From Thiomicrorhabdus sp. (GTDB lineage: Bacteria > Pseudomonadota > Gammaproteobacteria > Thiomicrospirales > Thiomicrospiraceae), in contig WFNQ01000045.1 of the NCBI GenBank assembly GCA_015488565.1, positions 1 through 9,994 on the forward strand: a stretch of DNA of 9,994 nucleotides, given 5' to 3'. A program made the translations under genes and the position numbers. The notes under the pieces were generated by a model. The model had not been told where the DNA came from. It was given only the letters and a program-made list of their open reading frames with translations, and ran no database searches. This document shows positions 5,969-9,994 of this stretch, one piece after another (positions within the stretch are counted from its first letter, which is position 1; every line of letters begins with the position of its first letter).

Positions 5969-6430
5969 ATGTTTGATATTGGTTTTCTGGAAATCCTGCT
6001 CATCCTCATTATTGCGTTATTGGTCATCGGCCCTGAACGCATGCCTGAAGTTGCGCGTAAAATTGGGCGATTTACCGGAAAAGTACGTCGCTTTGTAAAC
6101 TCGGTTAAGCAAGATGGGCAAGTACAAGAGACACTAAAAGACTTTAAAGAGTCCGTTAATTTTGAAGAGCAACAACAGCAAATCAATCAGATTAACAATC
6201 AACTGCAATCAGGACTCGACTTTAATCAAGACCTTAAATTAGATGAACTACAGCGTCCCGACTTTGGGCACGACACACAAGCAGAAGCCACAAACCGCAG
6301 TCAATTTAATCAAGCACCCAGCGTGCCTGATCTAAAAGAGAGCAACCAAGCCACTAAAACGGCCGAGTCAACACCAACGAGTAAACCAGACTTACCGCTT
6401 AAAACTCCTTCTGACACCAATAAAAGTTAA
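5969..6430 (+). CDS. tatB: Sec-independent protein translocase subunit TatB
   Basis: TatB pairs with TatC as the receptor for twin-arginine signal peptides. The 153-residue protein begins MFDIGFLEILLILIIALLVI, the standard TatB N-terminus with E8 in the membrane helix, then the GPERMPEVAR hinge (21-30) that distinguishes TatB from TatA. An amphipathic helix covers about residues 25-60. The tail is polar, with a Q/N-rich patch at about 66-80 (EEQQQQINQINNQLQ) and a T/S/P-rich end, and is poorly conserved in the family. A weak AAGG precedes the ATG. tatC begins 8 bases after the stop. Confidence 0.95.
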   Translation: MFDIGFLEILLILIIALLVIGPERMPEVARKIGRFTGKVRRFVNSVKQDGQVQETLKDFKESVNFEEQQQQINQINNQLQSGLDFNQDLKLDELQRPDFGHDTQAEATNRSQFNQAPSVPDLKESNQATKTAESTPTSKPDLPLKTPSDTNKS

Positions 6431-6438
6431 TTAGCCTT

Positions 6439-7455
6439 ATGAGCAATTCTGCGCTCCCACCCAATGACCAAGAGATGACGCTCGTTCAACACCTGCTTGA
6501 CCTAAAGCGTAGTTTAACGCGTGGTATTTTGGTTATTATTGTCTTGTTCTTTGTGCTGTTTCCATTTGCCAACGACATCTACCTTTACATATCAGAGCCA
6601 CTCACCCGCTACCTGCCCGAAGGTACCAGCATGATTGCAACGGGGGTCGCATCGCCTTTTTTAACCCCATTTAAATTAAGCTTTATACTCGCCATCTACC
6701 TTGCCATGCCCTATGTGCTCTATCAAGTGTGGCGTTTTATTGCCCCCGCTTTGTACTCACATGAAAAGCAACTCATTGCCCCCATTTTATTTTTCAGCTC
6801 CTTCCTGTTTTATGCTGGTGGCCTGTTTGCTTACTATGTCGTCTTTCCATTGGTGTTTGGTTTTTTATCACAAGCCGCCCCCGAAGGCGTGACCATTGCC
6901 ACCGACATCTCACTCTATTTAGACTTTGTCATTAAAATGTTTTTTGCCTTTGGTATTGCTTTTGAAGTGCCGATTGTCACCGTGCTCTTAATTATTACTG
7001 GCATGACCACCGCTGAAAAACTCAGCCACTCTCGACCCTATATTATTGTGGGCGCATTCATCATTGGAATGCTACTTACGCCACCAGACCTCATCTCTCA
7101 AACCCTGTTGGCCGTTCCCATGTGGTTACTGTTTGAGGTCGGTTTACTGGTCGGTGCTTACGTCATGAAACGACGCGCGGCGAATGAGAAAAAAAATTCT
7201 CCCCCCCCCTCTAACAATGAACCTGAACCAACGCCCAATAACAATCAACAGGCCAAACAGTATGACTTTGATGATCGCTACCAAGACCAAGTAGAAGATG
7301 ATTTTGATTGGGACGGGGAGTTTGATAAAGCCGATTCGGATATGCACAGCATCAACAAACAGTACAAAAAAAACCAAGCAACCGAACCAACAACGGACAA
7401 ATCCAATGATTCATCCAACACCTCGGAATCAAAAACAGATAAAAATCCCCAATAA
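6439..7455 (+). CDS. tatC: Sec-independent protein translocase subunit TatC with long acidic C-terminal tail
   Basis: TatC is the six-helix membrane core of the twin-arginine translocase and binds the signal peptide. Family marks: HLLDLKRSLTRG at the N-terminus (18-29), the FIAPALYSHEK loop (100-110) with E109 in the place of E. coli E103, FEVP at 175-178, and TPPDLISQTLLAVP (214-227). Six hydrophobic segments end near residue 242. The protein is 338 residues where about 250-260 is usual. The extra part (about 246-338) is hydrophilic and would lie in the cytoplasm: it has a P/N-rich linker, a patch rich in D, E, W, Y and F at about 275-301, and an S/T/D/N/K-rich end. The linker is encoded by an A8 run and a C9 run (7189-7209); one extra C would stop translation at 258 residues. 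There is no clear Shine-Dalgarno before the ATG, so coupling to tatB is likely. Confidence 0.95.
   Translation: MSNSALPPNDQEMTLVQHLLDLKRSLTRGILVIIVLFFVLFPFANDIYLYISEPLTRYLPEGTSMIATGVASPFLTPFKLSFILAIYLAMPYVLYQVWRFIAPALYSHEKQLIAPILFFSSFLFYAGGLFAYYVVFPLVFGFLSQAAPEGVTIATDISLYLDFVIKMFFAFGIAFEVPIVTVLLIITGMTTAEKLSHSRPYIIVGAFIIGMLLTPPDLISQTLLAVPMWLLFEVGLLVGAYVMKRRAANEKKNSPPPSNNEPEPTPNNNQQAKQYDFDDRYQDQVEDDFDWDGEFDKADSDMHSINKQYKKNQATEPTTDKSNDSSNTSESKTDKNPQ
7201..7209 (+). repeat. C9 homopolymer in tatC linker, preceded by A8
   Basis: Nine C residues encode PPP (255-257) just after the last membrane segment of TatC, and an A8 run lies at 7189-7196. In the present length the frame continues to 7455. With ten C residues the frame would read PPP-L-stop, giving a 258-residue TatC. 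Such runs are prone to slippage in replication and to sequencing error. Confidence 0.8.
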
Positions 7456-9256
7456 AAAGAGCGTTCAACAGATTCGATTGAACGCCTCTGCACACACGTG
7501 GTTTCTATCTACCACCCTATTTTGCTTGCTGGCAATGCTATCTTTGGACAGCCTTGCCAATCTTAAAAATACCCTCCATCAACATGATAGTCCCTATTTA
7601 GCCATGCACGGGGCAGACCCTGTTCACTGGCAAACATGGCGTGCCGCCGTATTAAACAAAGCCAAAGCAGAAAATAAACTCATCTTTATCTCCAGCGGTT
7701 ACTTTTCATGCCACTGGTGTCATGTCATGCACCGTGAAAGCTACCTTGATCCATCTACAGCCAACGCACTCAATCAACATTTTATTTCCGTCAAAATTGA
7801 TCGAGAACTCAACCCCGAACTGGATAAAGTCTTAATTGAATTTTCACAACGCGCCACAGGGCAAGCGGGTTGGCCACAACACGTCGTATTAACCCCCGAT
7901 GGCTATCCATTTGTGGCCTTTATCTACTTAAACAACAAAGACTTTAACACCACCCTATCCAACATTATTACCCTATGGAACGAACACCCCAACCAAATTC
8001 AGAAACTCGCCAAAAATTTTCTCCCCCCCCCTGCTCCAGCCATATCACAACCACTCAATGCACAGCCGTTTCAAACCCAACTATTACAACAACTTGCACA
8101 AAGAGAGGATGATTTCAGTGGTGGACTCACCAGCCGACAAGGCAGCTCTAAATTTCCCCATGCCCCCTTATTACAAAGCCTGTTAAACAGCCCCACCTTG
8201 CCAGAGGCAACCAAAGAGTGGTTAATACTCACACTGGATCAGATGCAATCACAACACCTGTTTGACCACATTCATGGTGGTTTTTATCGCTACACCGTTG
8301 ATCCCGAATGGCAAACGCCGCATTTTGAAAAGATGGCCTACACCAATGCCCAACTTGCCAAACTGTATTTTCAAGCTGGCACACGCTTTCAACGTCCTGA
8401 CTATATAAAAACCGCCCAACAGACCCTAACCTACTTAACCGAACACCTATACAATCCGATCACTCAGCTCTACCAAAGCAGTCAGTCCGCCATTGATGCA
8501 AAAAACCGAGAGGGAGGCGATTATTTATGGACAAAAGAGGCGCTACAACAAGCCCTCTCTCCCGCCGATTTTGCCTTGATTAAAACAGATTGGCACTTAG
8601 AACAACCCGCCCCCTATGAGTTTGGCTGGCTTCCCAAGCCCCCTTCAAAGAGCTCCCCTGCCCAGTGGCAACGTATTCGTAATGCACTGCAAACCCCTGC
8701 CAAACACATTCCCGTTGATAGCAAAAGCATTTTAGGCTGGAATGGTTTGATTTTATCCGCCTATGCACAAGCCTACCAAACCCTGAATGAACCAAACATT
8801 CGACAAAAAGGGGAGGCGCTGGCCAAACGGCTGAATCAACTGATTCAACAAGAAAATCCCCCACGTGCCCTATCGCAACAGGGTAAGCCAATGGGGCAAG
8901 CCACTCTGGAAGATTACGCCTTTATCTATCAAGGACTAAAAGCATGGCAAACCGCGTCAAATACCTCCTATGCACTTCAGATTACGGCACTCGAAAAAAC
9001 CATTCTACGCCAATTTTTAAACGCCACTGGCTGGCAATACCAAGCCATCCCCCTGCTCCCAGGACAACAGAGTACTTGGCAGATGAAAGACAGTGGCATT
9101 CCAAGCCCAGCGGGAATCGTCAGTTGCTTAAAACCAGAAACACTGTCTTTTGCCAGTGCCAGCCTATTAAAAGACCCCATCGCTTACGCCAGCTACACGC
9201 AACCACTCACACAGTGCGGCCAGCCAACCGCCCCCTTTTTATCAAACCAAAAATAG
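7406..9256 (+). CDS. Exported DUF255 (YyaL/SSP411-like) protein with thioredoxin-fold domain; start uncertain
   Basis: Members of this family have an N-terminal thioredoxin-like domain and a six-hairpin glycosidase-like (alpha/alpha) barrel; the biochemical role is unknown. From the ATG at 7406 the protein has 616 residues. Visible marks: DSPYLAMHGADPVHW (about 62-75), the FSCHWCHVM motif with C102 and C105 in place of a CXXC redox site, GQAGWPQHVVLTPDGYPF, KFPHAP (248-253), HGGFYRYTVD (289-298), PHFEKMAY (304-311), GGDYLWT, GWNGL (443-447) and LEDYAF. A poly-Pro linker (about 206-208) sits between the domains and is encoded by a C9 run. The hydrophobic segment FLSTTLFCLLAMLSL (about 33-47) followed by DSLA looks like a Sec signal peptide, so periplasmic location is inferred; no twin arginine or convincing lipobox is seen. 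The start at 7406 overlaps tatC by 50 bases; TTG at 7478 is an alternative. The reading frame is open back to 7298, but that part is a shadow of tatC. It is slightly shorter than typical members (about 670-750, from memory). Confidence 0.85.
   Translation: MIHPTPRNQKQIKIPNKKSVQQIRLNASAHTWFLSTTLFCLLAMLSLDSLANLKNTLHQHDSPYLAMHGADPVHWQTWRAAVLNKAKAENKLIFISSGYFSCHWCHVMHRESYLDPSTANALNQHFISVKIDRELNPELDKVLIEFSQRATGQAGWPQHVVLTPDGYPFVAFIYLNNKDFNTTLSNIITLWNEHPNQIQKLAKNFLPPPAPAISQPLNAQPFQTQLLQQLAQREDDFSGGLTSRQGSSKFPHAPLLQSLLNSPTLPEATKEWLILTLDQMQSQHLFDHIHGGFYRYTVDPEWQTPHFEKMAYTNAQLAKLYFQAGTRFQRPDYIKTAQQTLTYLTEHLYNPITQLYQSSQSAIDAKNREGGDYLWTKEALQQALSPADFALIKTDWHLEQPAPYEFGWLPKPPSKSSPAQWQRIRNALQTPAKHIPVDSKSILGWNGLILSAYAQAYQTLNEPNIRQKGEALAKRLNQLIQQENPPRALSQQGKPMGQATLEDYAFIYQGLKAWQTASNTSYALQITALEKTILRQFLNATGWQYQAIPLLPGQQSTWQMKDSGIPSPAGIVSCLKPETLSFASASLLKDPIAYASYTQPLTQCGQPTAPFLSNQK
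7461..7485 (+). promoter_or_regulatory. Perfect 8-bp hairpin at the tatC / DUF255 junction
   Basis: GCGTTCAA (7461-7468) and TTGAACGC (7478-7485) are exact inverted copies around a 9-base loop. With one bulged C the stem extends outward through AGA and TCT. It starts 5 bases after the tatC stop. No T run follows, so it is not a classical terminator. If the DUF255 gene starts at 7406 the stem is inside its coding region; if it starts at TTG 7478 the start codon is in the 3' arm and would be occluded. A role in RNA processing or in lowering downstream expression is possible. Confidence 0.45.
8023..8031 (+). repeat. C9 homopolymer in the DUF255 gene interdomain linker
   Basis: Nine C residues encode part of LPPPAPA, between the thioredoxin-like domain and the alpha-helical domain. 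Reading the shifted frames by hand, one added C reaches a stop within about 30 codons and one lost C within roughly 50, so either change would leave a protein with little more than the signal and thioredoxin domain. It is the second C9 run in adjacent genes (the other is at 7201-7209). Confidence 0.8.
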
Positions 9257-9269
9257 AGAGTCATTTTTT

Positions 9270-9956
9270 ATGGGCGTGTTAATCGTTGGTGTTATCCTGC
9301 TGTTTATCTTAACCATGCTGCCCAGCTTATGGACCAAGCACATCTTAAAAAAACACAATCAACCGCACCCTGATATTCCTGGAACAGGCTTGCAGTTTGC
9401 CGAACACTTGGTCAAAAAGCTCAACTTAACAAACGTTCGTATCGAAGAGACCGATCAGGGAGACCACTACGACCCGATTGAGAAAGTCGTGCGAATTTCT
9501 AGCGCCTACGCCCATTCAAACTCGCTAACCGCCATCACCGTGGTGGCGCATGAAATTGGCCATGCTCTGCAAGACCAACATAACTACCCCCCACTCAAAC
9601 AGCGTACCGCCTTAATTGAACGTGCCGCCATCATGCAAAAATTTGCCGGCATGGCACTGCTTGCCACCCCCATTTTAATTCCCTTAACCCATTCACCCAT
9701 TATCGGAATCATGGCCTTTGCGGCAGGGTTTATTGCCATGGGCGTGCCCGTTATCATTCACCTAAGCACCCTGCCCGTTGAATTTGATGCCAGCTTCAAA
9801 CGCGCTCTTCCTTTACTTAACGAGGGGGAATACCTCAATACACAAGATCAAAAAACAGCAAAAACCATTCTATTTGCCTGCGCTCTAACCTATGTCGCCA
9901 GTTCATTAGCCAGCCTATTTAATTTATGGAAATGGCTAAAAGCCATCAAACGGTAA
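9270..9956 (+). CDS. Membrane-associated zinc metallopeptidase, YugP family
   Basis: The 228-residue protein belongs to the family of neutral zinc metallopeptidases typified by Bacillus YugP; substrates are not known. A membrane helix covers about residues 3-20. The zinc site HEIGH is at 94-98 (H94, E95 catalytic, H98), and the conserved LPVEFDAS segment (168-175) supplies the likely third ligand, E171. Hydrophobic segments at about 126-140, 145-165 and 200-218 suggest several more membrane spans. The region between the first helix and HEIGH includes PGTGLQFAEHLV and the DHYDP motif (65-69), both usual in the family. It starts 13 bases after the DUF255 gene stops, behind a modest AGAGAG ribosome site, so it is probably in the same transcript. 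Family recognition is strong; its link to Tat or DUF255 function is only positional. Confidence 0.92.
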   Translation: MGVLIVGVILLFILTMLPSLWTKHILKKHNQPHPDIPGTGLQFAEHLVKKLNLTNVRIEETDQGDHYDPIEKVVRISSAYAHSNSLTAITVVAHEIGHALQDQHNYPPLKQRTALIERAAIMQKFAGMALLATPILIPLTHSPIIGIMAFAAGFIAMGVPVIIHLSTLPVEFDASFKRALPLLNEGEYLNTQDQKTAKTILFACALTYVASSLASLFNLWKWLKAIKR

Positions 9957-9961
9957 ACGGT
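9948..9961 (+). repeat. Tandem 7-base repeat at the end of the metallopeptidase gene
   Basis: AAACGGT occurs twice in tandem, followed by an A-rich run. The first copy holds the last codons and the T of the TAA stop. It looks like a small local duplication. The remaining 33 bases of the window show no gene or terminator that can be judged. Confidence 0.6.
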
Positions 9962-9994
9962 AAAAAAATAAGCAACCATTTACTTTGTTTTAGC

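Noticed and set aside
5848..6186. Antisense open frame over tatA-tatB
   Set aside because: Cys/Ser/Phe-rich with no recognisable domain; the plus strand codes for clear TatA and TatB.
7298..7405. Longer start for the DUF255 gene inside tatC
   Set aside because: It would overlap tatC by more than 150 bases, and the peptide is a frame-shifted shadow of the TatC acidic tail.
7406..7560. Tat signal or lipoprotein signal on the DUF255 protein
   Set aside because: No twin arginine precedes the hydrophobic segment, and the cysteine in TLFC lacks the small residue required before it; a Sec-type leader fits better.
1..9994. CRISPR array, mobile element, toxin-antitoxin or defence system
   Set aside because: No spaced direct repeats, transposase-like frames, terminal inverted repeats or unassigned gene clusters were seen; almost every coding stretch belongs to a known family.

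Overview
The window comes from a bacterial chromosome, most likely a gammaproteobacterium. Gene content and AT-leaning coding style recall the sulfur-oxidising Thiomicrospira / Hydrogenovibrio / Thiomicrorhabdus group, but that placement is an inference from familiarity, not from a search. All genes look intact and ordinary in composition. I see no mobile element, tRNA, rRNA or CRISPR array.

Minus strand, 1-1621: the start of a cbb3-type cytochrome c oxidase operon, ccoN followed by the first 37 codons of ccoO, which runs out of the window. A divergent control region of about 466 bases (1622-2087) follows. It holds a near-consensus FNR/ANR-type box placed about 62 bases upstream of the start predicted from a perfect TATAAT for ccoN, weaker candidate promoters for the his genes, and several short dyads.

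Plus strand, 2088-5228: a compact histidine biosynthesis cluster, hisB-hisH-hisA-hisF-hisE, with 4-base overlaps at hisA/hisF and hisF/hisE. HisA, HisH/HisF and HisB carry the middle of the pathway; HisE carries out its second step. hisI, which often sits between hisF and hisE, is absent here. Next come a HIT-family nucleotide-binding protein (5263-5595) and the twin-arginine translocase genes tatA, tatB and tatC (5683-7455). hisE-HIT-tatABC is a familiar proteobacterial arrangement.

Downstream of tatC, and overlapping it or closely spaced, are a DUF255 (YyaL/SSP411-like) protein with an N-terminal thioredoxin-fold domain and an apparent export signal (about 7406-9256), and a membrane-anchored zinc metallopeptidase of the YugP family (9270-9956). 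The plus-strand genes are so tightly packed that they probably form one or two transcripts, with an internal promoter candidate before tatA.

The window is largely housekeeping. The points most worth a second look are: two nine-C homopolymer tracts in tatC and the adjacent DUF255 gene, where one added C in tatC would cut the protein from 338 to 258 residues (the usual TatC size); the long acidic tail of TatC; a perfect 8-bp hairpin at the tatC/DUF255 junction; a hairpin between tatA and tatB; and the FNR-type box before ccoN.
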